A stretch of 64,000 nucleotides of DNA, taken from NCBI GenBank assembly GCA_019912965.1, contig JAIOHM010000236.1, positions 1-64,000 on the forward strand. The letters are read 5' to 3'. The translations under genes and the position numbers were made by a program. The stretch is from Anaerolineae bacterium (lineage in GTDB: Bacteria > Chloroflexota > Anaerolineae > Aggregatilineales > Phototrophicaceae). Below, one piece after another: positions 27,956-36,979 of the stretch. A model generated the notes under the pieces. The model was not told the origin of the DNA and did no database searches. It saw nothing but the letters and a program-made list of their open reading frames with translations. The first letter of the stretch is position 1. Each line of letters opens with the position of its first letter.

Positions 27956-29293
27956 ATGAACAGACCAGGCACAAATCAGGGTGGAGACGCGGACATCATC
28001 AGCATCTTGCTGGTGGATGATATTCCCGAAACCCGTGAAAACATCAAGAAACTGCTGGCCTTTGAACCAGACTTCAAAGTTGTTGGATCGGTTGGCACCG
28101 GGCGTGAGGGCGTGACAATGGCTAAAGAGTTGCGCCCCAACATCATCATCATGGATATTAACATGCCTGATATGGACGGCATCCAGGCTACCACACTGAT
28201 TACTGAATCGGTGCCAACAGCCGCCGTCATTATGATGTCTGTACAAAACGACCCCGACTATTTGCGTCGCGCCATGTTGGCTGGTGCGCGCAACTTCCTT
28301 ACCAAGCCTATTCTGCCAGATGAACTTTACAACACCATTCGCACTGTACATATTCGCAATAAACCAATTGCGGCACAGTATGCAGCAATGCAACAGGCAA
28401 CTCCGGTAAACATCAGAGACAACAAAACTGGCGGAACCACAGAAGGCAACCGTGCGGGTCATATCATTGTAGTCTATAGCCCGCAAGGTGGTGCTGGCTC
28501 AACAACCATCGCCACAAACCTGGCTTCCGGGTTGATGAAAGAAGGCATCCGCGTTCTGTTAGTCGATGCCGATTTGCAATTTGGCGATGTGGGCGTATTC
28601 CTGAACTTGCAATCCCAGTCAACGATGGTTGACTTGGCAGGAAATGTTGATGACTTGGATATTGAACTCTTTGACAATATTGTCGTCACTCATGATAGCG
28701 GCCTCAAGGTTCTCATGGGGCCAGCCCGCCCTGAATATGCCGAAGTCATTCAGTCCAATCCAACTTCTGTCTCCGATATACTGAAGAAAATTGGAAGTAA
28801 CTATGATTTCATTGTGGTGGATACCAGCCGCCATGTAGATGAAACACTGCTCTCCCTCTTTGATGCAGCGACAAAGATCGTCGTTGTAGGAACACCTACT
28901 CTGGCCGCGATTAAAAACATCAAATTCGTTCTGGACTTGTTTGACCAACTAACTTATCCAGCCGAGAAAACAACCCTGATCCTAAATAAAGTTCCGGTGG
29001 ATCGCAATCGACAAAAATTCACAATCTCGTCCGAGAAAATTGAGAAATTCCTCAAACGTCCAATTGAGATTGAAATTCCAGAAGACGAGTTGACCGTTTT
29101 AACGGCGATGAGCAAGGGTGTATTGATTGTTGCCCAACGAGATCGCAGCCGCTCTCCAGTTAAGGAGCTCTTGGCGCTTTCCGAGTTGCTTTACACCCGC
29201 TTGATGGGCGACCAGACCGATGATGATGTTCAGCAAGATGACAAGGCTAAACAACGCAAATCACCTTTAGGACTGCGGTTTGGAAAAGCCTGA
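27956..29293 (+). CDS. cpaE: CpaE-like protein: receiver domain fused to MinD/ParA-type ATPase
   Basis: N-terminal REC (LLVDDIPETREN, IIIMDINMPDMDG, FLTKPILPDEL) followed by 'VYSPQGGAGSTTIATNLASGL' ATPase. Confidence 0.9.
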   Translation: MNRPGTNQGGDADIISILLVDDIPETRENIKKLLAFEPDFKVVGSVGTGREGVTMAKELRPNIIIMDINMPDMDGIQATTLITESVPTAAVIMMSVQNDPDYLRRAMLAGARNFLTKPILPDELYNTIRTVHIRNKPIAAQYAAMQQATPVNIRDNKTGGTTEGNRAGHIIVVYSPQGGAGSTTIATNLASGLMKEGIRVLLVDADLQFGDVGVFLNLQSQSTMVDLAGNVDDLDIELFDNIVVTHDSGLKVLMGPARPEYAEVIQSNPTSVSDILKKIGSNYDFIVVDTSRHVDETLLSLFDAATKIVVVGTPTLAAIKNIKFVLDLFDQLTYPAEKTTLILNKVPVDRNRQKFTISSEKIEKFLKRPIEIEIPEDELTVLTAMSKGVLIVAQRDRSRSPVKELLALSELLYTRLMGDQTDDDVQQDDKAKQRKSPLGLRFGKA

Positions 29294-29352
29294 AACAGTG
29301 AAAGAGTCGGCGATCACAAAATCGCCGAAAAGGTAGTGGTGGAGGATAACGG

Positions 29353-30798
29353 ATGTCTTTATTACGTCGCATCGAAAAAGGTGGTTCTGGTGGTAGCGGC
29401 GGTAGCGGCAGTGGTAATACCGGTGGAAACGGCCCGGACACGCCAGGGGGTGAAAACGACGAGTCAAAGTTAGCTGCGATGCGTCAGCGGCGAGCCGCGA
29501 TTGCCGACCAGCAGCGCCCTGGCCGTAAAGAAAACAGCTACATTGACCTGAAAACGCGTGTTCAAAACAAGCTGCTCTCTGAACTTGATCACCAGTCAAT
29601 GGATATTACGCGCAAAAACGAAGTACGTTCCCATATTGAAGAACTCTTCAATGCTATTCTTGCTGATGAAAGCATGGTGCTTTCGCGCGGTGAACGGCAC
29701 AGTTTATTTGAGTCGATTGTCGCTGAAATCCTCGGCTTCGGCCCGTTGGAAATTCTGTTGGCAGATGAAACCATCACCGAAATCATGGTGAATGGCCCCA
29801 AGAATGTATTCATCGAACAAAAGGGTATGATTACCCGGGCGAATGTGACCTTTGAGAATGACGAACATGTGCTTCGTATTCTGGATCGTATCGTCGCCCC
29901 ACTGGGACGCCGCATTGATGAAAGTTCCCCTATGGTAGATGCACGGCTACCAGATGGATCCCGTGTGAACGCTGTTATCCGTCCAATTGCACTGGTTGGC
30001 CCAACCATCACCATCCGTAAATTCTCCAAAAAGCCATTGACGGTCGATGATCTCATCCGTTATGGGTCAATGACCAAAGAAATTGCAGAGTTTTTGCGTG
30101 CTTGCATCATCTCCCGACTGAATATTGTGGTTGCGGGCGGCACGGGTTCCGGTAAAACCACCCTGCTCAATGTGCTTTCTGGTTTTATCCCGAATAACGA
30201 ACGTATCGTCACGGTAGAGAACGCAGCAGAACTTCAGCTTCGCCAGGAACATGTCATCACACTCGAATCACGCCCATCCAATATCGAAGGCAAAGGTGCG
30301 ATTAGTATTCAAGACCTGGTAGTAAATTGCTTGCGTATGCGCCCTGACCGTATCGTAGTCGGGGAGTGCCGTTCCGGTGAAGCGCTGGATATGTTGCAGG
30401 CGATGAACACCGGTCATGATGGGTCGCTCACCACCTGCCACGCGAATACCCCGCGCGATACGTTGTCACGTCTGGAAGTTATGTGCCTTATGTCAGGGAT
30501 GGATTTGCCTATACGTGCTATTCGTGAACAAATCGCCAGCGCGGTCGATATGATCTGTCAACAAAACCGTTTGCGCGATGGTTCACGTAAAATAGAGAAG
30601 ATCACCGAAGTACAGGGCATGGAAGGTGAAATCATCACCATGTCCGACATCTTCGAGTTTGAGCAAACGGGTATCGAAGGTGGCAAGATCATTGGACGTA
30701 TTCGCCCAACAGGTCTGCGCCCCAAATTCATTGACCGTATTGAAGCTGCAGGTATTCATCTGCCGCCGTCGGTCTTCGGTATTGGGCGCAACTACTAA
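29353..30798 (+). CDS. cpaF: CpaF/TadA-type secretion ATPase
   Basis: 481 aa; 'VVAGGTGSGKTTLLNVLSGFIP', 'LRMRPDRIVVGECRSGEALDMLQAMNTGHDGSLTTCHAN'. Confidence 0.97.
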   Translation: MSLLRRIEKGGSGGSGGSGSGNTGGNGPDTPGGENDESKLAAMRQRRAAIADQQRPGRKENSYIDLKTRVQNKLLSELDHQSMDITRKNEVRSHIEELFNAILADESMVLSRGERHSLFESIVAEILGFGPLEILLADETITEIMVNGPKNVFIEQKGMITRANVTFENDEHVLRILDRIVAPLGRRIDESSPMVDARLPDGSRVNAVIRPIALVGPTITIRKFSKKPLTVDDLIRYGSMTKEIAEFLRACIISRLNIVVAGGTGSGKTTLLNVLSGFIPNNERIVTVENAAELQLRQEHVITLESRPSNIEGKGAISIQDLVVNCLRMRPDRIVVGECRSGEALDMLQAMNTGHDGSLTTCHANTPRDTLSRLEVMCLMSGMDLPIRAIREQIASAVDMICQQNRLRDGSRKIEKITEVQGMEGEIITMSDIFEFEQTGIEGGKIIGRIRPTGLRPKFIDRIEAAGIHLPPSVFGIGRNY

Positions 30799-30835
30799 CA
30801 AATTCGTTAGTTTGTACGAAAACTGAAACAAACGG

Positions 30836-30874
30836 ATTATGGGAAGTGCGTCATCTTGACGCGCTTTCCATAAT
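30836..30874. other. Long hairpin in the cpaF-tadB intergenic region
   Basis: ATTATGGGAAGTGCGTCA / TGACGCGCTTTCCATAAT, ~18 bp stem with two G-U compatible positions. Confidence 0.7.
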
Positions 30875-30917
30875 ATTCATACAATAAAAGTGAAGTTGAG
30901 AGTATCGGAGGTAAATT

Positions 30918-31904
30918 GTGCCACCTGAACTCATGCCTATCATCCTCGGTGGTGCCGGGGTAATTGCTTTGGTGGTCATTGTCGTTGGCGTCATCAGCGT
31001 TCGATCAGAAAAGGACTTGGTAGAAGAACGTTTGGGGCGTTATGAACAGGGTTATCAATCATTCCTTGAAGTTGAATCTGAGGATGATAAGCCAAAGGAA
31101 GAGTCGCGCAAGGCATTAGAAGCCATTGATAAGGCTATTTCCAAGCGACCATTTGCCCAAAAATGGCGACAACAGCTTGCTCGTGCCGACATTAAATTGA
31201 CGGTTGCTGAATATGCTGCGCTCCACCTGATCTCTCCTGTCGTTTTCTTTGGGGCAGGTTATTTCCTCCTCTTCCGGGGTGATCTAATCATGTCGATCAT
31301 TTCCGGTTTTGTGGGTTTCTTCTTCCCGCGTCTCTATGTCTCCCGTGCAACCAGTCAGCGTCTCATACGCTTTGAACAACAGTTACCTGACACGCTCGGT
31401 CTTTGGGTCAATGCGCTTCGTTCCGGGTTCAGTGTTCTCCAGGCAATGGAAGCAATTTCCCGTGATGCACCAGAACCAACAGCAACCGAATTCAAGCGCG
31501 TAGTGCAGGAAGTTCAGTTGGGTATTGACGTAGAAGATGCACTTGCTCACCTGTTGGCACGAGTAGAAAGTGATGACCTTGATCTAGTGGTCACAGCCGT
31601 CAACATCCAACGCGAAGTCGGTGGTAATTTGGCCGAAATTCTGGAAACTATTGGTCATACCATTCGCGAACGTATCAAGCTTAAAGGCGAAATCCGCGTA
31701 TTAACATCGCAAGGACGCATCACTGGCTATCTAATTAGCGGTCTCCCAATTGTGGTAGCTCTTTTCCTGTCGGTCATTCAGCCCGGCTTCATGAACCCGA
31801 TGTTTGAAAATCGGCTTTGTGGCTGGCCTATGATCGGTATTGGTCTTGCCCTGATTGGGATGGGTATGGCAGCCATCCAGAAGATCGTCAACATTGATAT
31901 TTAG
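30918..31904 (+). CDS. tadB: TadB-type type II secretion F-domain protein
   Basis: 328 aa; 'LPDTLGLWVNALRSGFSVLQAMEAISRDAPEPTATEFKRVVQEVQLG'. Confidence 0.93.
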   Translation: MPPELMPIILGGAGVIALVVIVVGVISVRSEKDLVEERLGRYEQGYQSFLEVESEDDKPKEESRKALEAIDKAISKRPFAQKWRQQLARADIKLTVAEYAALHLISPVVFFGAGYFLLFRGDLIMSIISGFVGFFFPRLYVSRATSQRLIRFEQQLPDTLGLWVNALRSGFSVLQAMEAISRDAPEPTATEFKRVVQEVQLGIDVEDALAHLLARVESDDLDLVVTAVNIQREVGGNLAEILETIGHTIRERIKLKGEIRVLTSQGRITGYLISGLPIVVALFLSVIQPGFMNPMFENRLCGWPMIGIGLALIGMGMAAIQKIVNIDI

Positions 31905-31918
31905 GCGAGGACATCTCT

Positions 31919-32851
31919 ATGATTGGCGTATTAATTATTGTAGTTCTGCTGGTCGTCGCAGGTTTGGTCTATGTTGGTTTTCGCGACGACCGAAATCGTG
32001 ACCCGCTTCAGGAACGTTTAGCACAATTTGGCGAACGAGAGTTGCCCGATTCATTGGAAGAAATCGAACTCTCACTCCCCTTCCGTGATCGTGTTCTCAT
32101 CCCGGTACTGCGGCGAATTGCAGGGATAACTACCCGGTTCACGCCGGAAAAACAACTTGAAGAAACTCGTAAACAGATCGAACTGGCCGGGTTGGCGGGT
32201 TCTATGGAACCGACCACCTTTTTTGCTATGCGAATTGGGGCAACTATTGGCTTAGGTTTAGCAGCGTTTATGGTCTTCTTCGTGCTCTCGCCCAAGCGTG
32301 ACCCCAACGCCCTAATCTATACCATTGGTGGGGCAGCACTCGGCTATTTCTTCCCAGTGCTTTGGATTAAAGGAAAAATTAGCAAACGCCAGGATGGAAT
32401 CCTCAAGGCACTCCCGGATGCGCTTGACTTGCTGACAATTTGCGTCGAGGCTGGATTGGGCTTCGATCAAGCAATGGGTAAAATTTACGAGAAATGGGAC
32501 AACGATCTGGCAATTGGGTTTGGTCGTGTCTTGCGTGAAATCCAGCTTGGCAAATTGCGCCGTGAAGCCCTTCGTGATATGTCAGAACGTATGGGTGTAC
32601 CAGATGTACAAAGTTTCTGTGCAGCCGTCATTCAGGCCGACCAGCTAGGCGTGAGTATGACCAAAATTTTGCGCGTACAGTCCGACCAAATGCGTGTCAA
32701 ACGTCGCCAGCGAGCACAGGAAAAAGCCCATCAAGCGCCTGTCAAAATGATGATCCCAATGGTTCTGCTCATTTTCCCGTCACTCTGGATTGTGCTACTA
32801 GGGCCAGCCGTCGTCTTTTTGATCGAAAGCGGTGTCATGGGCAAGTTCTAA
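31919..32851 (+). CDS. tadC: TadC-type type II secretion F-domain protein
   Basis: 310 aa; 'LPDALDLLTICVEAGLGFDQAMGKI...KAHQAPVKMMIPMVLLIFPSLWIVLLGPAV'. Confidence 0.93.
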   Translation: MIGVLIIVVLLVVAGLVYVGFRDDRNRDPLQERLAQFGERELPDSLEEIELSLPFRDRVLIPVLRRIAGITTRFTPEKQLEETRKQIELAGLAGSMEPTTFFAMRIGATIGLGLAAFMVFFVLSPKRDPNALIYTIGGAALGYFFPVLWIKGKISKRQDGILKALPDALDLLTICVEAGLGFDQAMGKIYEKWDNDLAIGFGRVLREIQLGKLRREALRDMSERMGVPDVQSFCAAVIQADQLGVSMTKILRVQSDQMRVKRRQRAQEKAHQAPVKMMIPMVLLIFPSLWIVLLGPAVVFLIESGVMGKF

Positions 32852-32858
32852 GCAACTT

Positions 32859-33587
32859 ATGCCAGATTACCCAACACAGTCTTCTACATCAAATATCCAC
32901 ACCGAAGCCCGGGTTTCGCCTGGGCTTCTTACGCCCCGTAATGTGGTCAAAAAGCTCGTAGAAATCAGCGTTGATCTCCTCTTTCCACCGCGTTGTGCCG
33001 GATGTGGACGGATTGATACATTCTGGTGTGCAGAGTGCCAAAACAAATTAGATCAAATACCATACCCTGAGCAAGTTCGACCTTTGCCACCCTTGACTGG
33101 TATTACCTCAACAGCACCTCATATGGGTGTGATCCGCGAAGCCGTTCAGGGTTTAAAGTATGAAAACGCCCACTCAGTTGCCATACCACTTGGTGAACGG
33201 CTGACACTTCATCTTGCTGCCCAAAACTGGACAGTTGACATCCTGGTTCCAGTGCCGTTACACACTAGCCGTCTGGCAGAACGGGGTTATAATCAATCAC
33301 AACTACTGGGCGAACAGGTAGCAAAACACATGGCAATCCCCTGCTCACCAGCCGCACTCCACCGCGAAAGACACACCCAATCACAGGTGACGATGAGTGC
33401 TGCCGCGCGGCTCACCAACGTGCAAAATGCCTTTTCAGCTGATCCCAATCTGGTCAAAAATCGCGTCATCCTGGTAATTGATGATGTATATACGACTGGC
33501 GCAACCCTGAGCGCCTGTGCTGAGGCATTGCTCGCCAGCGGTGCGGTTGCCGTTTATGGTTTAACCGTGACCGTAGCGCGTATTTAA
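32859..33587 (+). CDS. comF: ComF-family phosphoribosyltransferase (start uncertain; GTG at 32943 also possible)
   Basis: 'LLFPPRCAGCGRIDTFWCAEC' zinc finger and 'VILVIDDVYTTGATLSACAEAL' PRPP motif. Confidence 0.9.
   Translation: MPDYPTQSSTSNIHTEARVSPGLLTPRNVVKKLVEISVDLLFPPRCAGCGRIDTFWCAECQNKLDQIPYPEQVRPLPPLTGITSTAPHMGVIREAVQGLKYENAHSVAIPLGERLTLHLAAQNWTVDILVPVPLHTSRLAERGYNQSQLLGEQVAKHMAIPCSPAALHRERHTQSQVTMSAAARLTNVQNAFSADPNLVKNRVILVIDDVYTTGATLSACAEALLASGAVAVYGLTVTVARI
32904..32928 (+). terminator. Candidate terminator after tadC
   Basis: GAAGCCCGGG TTTCG CCTGGGCTTC then TT. Confidence 0.45.
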
Positions 33588-33617
33588 CCTGCCCTACAAC
33601 CATAAGGAGCATATGTC

Positions 33618-34211
33618 ATGGATGTAATTATTCAAGGACACGATCTTAAAGTCACCGATGCTCTGGAAATATATACACGAAAGAAGCTCGATAGACTTGA
33701 CCGCTATTTGCCCAACATCACTGAACTTCGCGTTGACCTCTCTCACGAACGCACCAAACGCGGTGAGGATTTAGCAATCGCGCAGATCACTATCCGCCAT
33801 ATAAGGGGCGCAATTCTCCGCGCTCAGGAAAAAAGCCCCGGCGACATCAACTCAGCCATTAACTCGGCGGTAGACAAAATGTATCGTCAGATTCAGCGGT
33901 TCAAAGGCAAGCACATCCGTAAGGGACGTGAACGCTTCACCGCAACAATAGAAGAACTGAATACCGCCGAACAAATCCCGGATGTAGAGGAATTTGTAGA
34001 AGAACCCCAACTGGAGAATGGGCAACAGAATGAAATTATGCGCCGTAAAGAAGTGGCTGTTGCTGCTATGAACGAGGCTGAAGCAGTTGAGCAGATGGAA
34101 CTGCTCGGTCACAGTTTCTTCATGTTCTTCAATGCCACAACCGGAAGTGTTAATGTGCTCTACAAACGCACATCCGGCGGCTACGGTGTGCTCGTTCCCC
34201 GCGTCGAATAA
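33618..34211 (+). CDS. hpf: Ribosome hibernation-promoting factor, long form
   Basis: 'MDVIIQGHDLKVTDALEIYTRKKLDRLDRYLP' and C-terminal 'LLGHSFFMFFNATTGSVNVLYKRTSGGYGVLVPRVE'. Confidence 0.97.
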   Translation: MDVIIQGHDLKVTDALEIYTRKKLDRLDRYLPNITELRVDLSHERTKRGEDLAIAQITIRHIRGAILRAQEKSPGDINSAINSAVDKMYRQIQRFKGKHIRKGRERFTATIEELNTAEQIPDVEEFVEEPQLENGQQNEIMRRKEVAVAAMNEAEAVEQMELLGHSFFMFFNATTGSVNVLYKRTSGGYGVLVPRVE

Positions 34212-34219
34212 ATTCCACT

Positions 34220-34249
34220 TTAGAGGGTGTCTTGCGAAACACCCTCTAA
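34220..34249. terminator. Bidirectional intrinsic terminator between convergent hpf and GT2 genes
   Basis: TTAGAGGGTGT-CTTGCGAA-ACACCCTCTAA perfect 11 bp stem; GT2 stop codon lies in the stem. Confidence 0.8.
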
Positions 34250-35007
34250 TTCCTCACATCACTACGCCAAAGTTGCCGCAGAATCCAATACTTTCGCAAT
34301 TCATACCATGCCATAAGCACACTTAAACGCAGCCCATGCAGGCCATCGTGATAGCCCTTTAACGTCACAAATCGCCACCAGAACTGCCGCCAGGGTTGTA
34401 AAACATAATTTTGTGCTTTAGGTCGCACACCCTGCTCATACAGAATATGTGCATCATAAGCACTATACCGTCTTTGCTTATCCGCAAATTGAGCGGCGTC
34501 TCGATAATTCAGGTGAATGAGATGGTGCTGCATCGTGCCTTCCTGCCCATCCAGTACTACAAGTTCATGCACCTGCCGGACAGGATCGTAATGTGCCCCC
34601 CCCACCCGCAGTAGCCGTGTCTGATAATCAGGATACCAACCCGCACCCAATGTCAGCTTTCCAAAAATGTAGTTGTAACGGGGAATACGCCAACCTGCAT
34701 AAGCCGTTTGTGAAATAACAGTACGAACCTCTACTGCCAGTTCCGGTGTCACACGTTCATCAGCATCCACAAACAGCACCCAATCCGCCTGTCCCTGAAC
34801 CGCTTCAAGGGCTGCATTACGTTGACGAGCATAATCGTCGAATGTCCGTTGTATCACCTCAGCACCCGCTATTCGTGCAAGTTCGACTGTCGCGTCTTCG
34901 CTGAAAGAGTCAAATACGATAATGTGATTCGCAAAACGCAAACTCTCGATGCAGTCTTTGATATGCACTGCCTCATTGCGCGTCAGAATGATGCCAAACA
35001 GTATCAT
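34246..35007 (-). CDS. Family 2 glycosyltransferase
   Basis: 253 aa; 'GIILTRNEAVHIKDCIESLRFANHIIVFDSFSEDATVELA', 'WVLFVDADERV'. Confidence 0.95.
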   Translation of the reverse strand: MILFGIILTRNEAVHIKDCIESLRFANHIIVFDSFSEDATVELARIAGAEVIQRTFDDYARQRNAALEAVQGQADWVLFVDADERVTPELAVEVRTVISQTAYAGWRIPRYNYIFGKLTLGAGWYPDYQTRLLRVGGAHYDPVRQVHELVVLDGQEGTMQHHLIHLNYRDAAQFADKQRRYSAYDAHILYEQGVRPKAQNYVLQPWRQFWWRFVTLKGYHDGLHGLRLSVLMAWYELRKYWILRQLWRSDVRN

Positions 35008-35945
35008 ATATGCCCTAACGCTTTATCACGAATCTGCTGATATGTTGCCCGGAGATCACTAAAATCTGGCGTTTCCTTCAACCGCCATAGTTTGCGTTCT
35101 ATGCCCAAAGCAACCATCCAGCGGGCCAGTCTCAATTTCCATGACGGATAATGTTTGGCAAATAAACGCAGGCGGCTCGTCCATAAATTCATGATACTTT
35201 GTGCCCGAATCTGTGATGTACTCTGCCCCCCCAGATGAACAACTTGTGCAGTCGGCACACACTGCACATCCCATCCTGCTTTACGAATACGCCATGCCCA
35301 ATCGATTTCTTCACAGTACATAAAAAACTGTTCGTCAAACATGCCTGTTTGTTCAATCACTTCACGCCGCAGCATCATGGTTGCCCCAAGTACACAATCT
35401 ACTGGGAACGGTTTTCCTCCCAAATAAAAAGCGCGAGGATAACGTCCATTAAAGCGCCCCTCGATAAATCGTCCCGGCGTTGGAAAAAACTCCACCCATA
35501 ACTGCCGTAACCCCGGAAATTCAAAAGCGCTGTGTTGAAAGCTGCCATCACCATATGAAAGGCGCGCACCAACCAGACCCACACCGGAGTTAGCCATCAA
35601 TGTCTCATAAAGTATTCTGGTTGCATTCGGTTGGGTAATCGTATCTGAGTTCAGGAGATAAACGGCTTTGGGTAAAGATATGTTCAATTTACCAAAACCA
35701 ATCTCACGTAAAGCACAGTTGTTGCCCCCGGCAAATCCTAAATTCGCTGGGCTGACAATCAGTTTTACCTGTGGAAATGCCTGAGCAATCGCTTCGACGG
35801 TACCATCTGAAGATGCACTATCAACTACGTACACATCTGCATCCGGCCCATTCGCATTCAGATCAGCGTACAGACTTTGTAGTGCTTCTAGGGTTAAGGC
35901 ACAAGTGTTCCAGGTGACAATGATAATGGCAAGATCAGCCATCAA
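35004..35945 (-). CDS. Family 2 glycosyltransferase (rhamnosyltransferase-like)
   Basis: 313 aa; 'IIIVTWNTCALTLEALQSL', 'NLGFAGGNNCALREIG', 'YLLNSDT', 'FFMYCEEIDWAWRI'. Confidence 0.95.
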   Translation of the reverse strand: MMADLAIIIVTWNTCALTLEALQSLYADLNANGPDADVYVVDSASSDGTVEAIAQAFPQVKLIVSPANLGFAGGNNCALREIGFGKLNISLPKAVYLLNSDTITQPNATRILYETLMANSGVGLVGARLSYGDGSFQHSAFEFPGLRQLWVEFFPTPGRFIEGRFNGRYPRAFYLGGKPFPVDCVLGATMMLRREVIEQTGMFDEQFFMYCEEIDWAWRIRKAGWDVQCVPTAQVVHLGGQSTSQIRAQSIMNLWTSRLRLFAKHYPSWKLRLARWMVALGIERKLWRLKETPDFSDLRATYQQIRDKALGHI

Positions 35946-36967
35946 TTTCCTAACTGCGAAAAATCCAATCCAGTACTGCCAATGAAATCAGTAATGGTTA
36001 TGAAGTCAGTGGTCGTTACCGCAAATAGAGCATTTTGTCCCAAGAGAGGACGCATCCGAACAGCAGTACTGCTGTTTTCCGCTATCGCTTCCAAAGAATC
36101 ATTTAGAGATAACCGAGTGCCTAAGGGGACTTGCAGCGGCACAACCAGAATAGCAAGAGGGAACTCAATGCTGGTGTCCAATACCACTACATTCTCCGCA
36201 ACATCCTCAATCTCATCAGCAAATTCTTCCAGTGCATTTGCTGGAATGCCCGCCGCATCACAATCACCTTCGGCGACTGCTCCAACCAGTTCAGGGATAG
36301 TCTCATAATCTGTTACGGTTTCCAGAGCCAGCGGATCAACGCCGTTTGCCCGCATCATCAGGGATGGAATCAGCCAACTATACAGATCATCATAACTAAG
36401 ACGGCAAAATGCTTTCCCACGCAGAGATGCGAAGGTTGTGACACTGCCACCTTCACCTGCAATGATCGATGCAGCCTCGCCTGTGCGCGCATCTTGGCGT
36501 GCGCCGCGCTCCACTTGCAAAGCAGGTTGCCCACAATTCTGCGCCTGTGCCGCAACATAGGACAATCCATTTAACCATGCGACTGCCACTTGTCCGCTAG
36601 ATGAGTCGCACAGTGCTGCAAGGGCTTCGGCGTCTCGCTCTACCAATTCAACCTGAACTACCAAACCCGATTCTTCCAGAATTGCCGCTTCAAAATCAGC
36701 TACTGCGTCGCGTGCATCGACTATATCACCCGGCGGATGAATGATCATTTGCAGCGGGTTACCCTCTTGACCAATCGGAATCGCAGTTGGCAGTGCTGGA
36801 AGGGCTGTCGAACGCGGGGTTGGAGTAAGTCTCGGTAAAGGTGTTGGCCCACCCTCGTCACCCTGACGGCGACAGGCAGCAACCATCAACACTAATCCTA
36901 ACAGGACAATCAGCCGAGGAACATGTTTGGATTTCACAGCGGCATACTCCCTCAATCCGGTGCTCAC
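35942..36967 (-). CDS. PhnD-like periplasmic substrate-binding lipoprotein
   Basis: 341 aa; lipobox 'LVLMVAACRR', T/P-rich linker, PhnD-like binding fold. Confidence 0.75.
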   Translation of the reverse strand: MSTGLREYAAVKSKHVPRLIVLLGLVLMVAACRRQGDEGGPTPLPRLTPTPRSTALPALPTAIPIGQEGNPLQMIIHPPGDIVDARDAVADFEAAILEESGLVVQVELVERDAEALAALCDSSSGQVAVAWLNGLSYVAAQAQNCGQPALQVERGARQDARTGEAASIIAGEGGSVTTFASLRGKAFCRLSYDDLYSWLIPSLMMRANGVDPLALETVTDYETIPELVGAVAEGDCDAAGIPANALEEFADEIEDVAENVVVLDTSIEFPLAILVVPLQVPLGTRLSLNDSLEAIAENSSTAVRMRPLLGQNALFAVTTTDFITITDFIGSTGLDFSQLGN

Positions 36968-36979
36968 CCGATTATAACA

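Noticed and set aside
27926-28486. 186 aa minus-strand ORF
   Set aside because: Antisense to the REC part of cpaE, no recognisable motif
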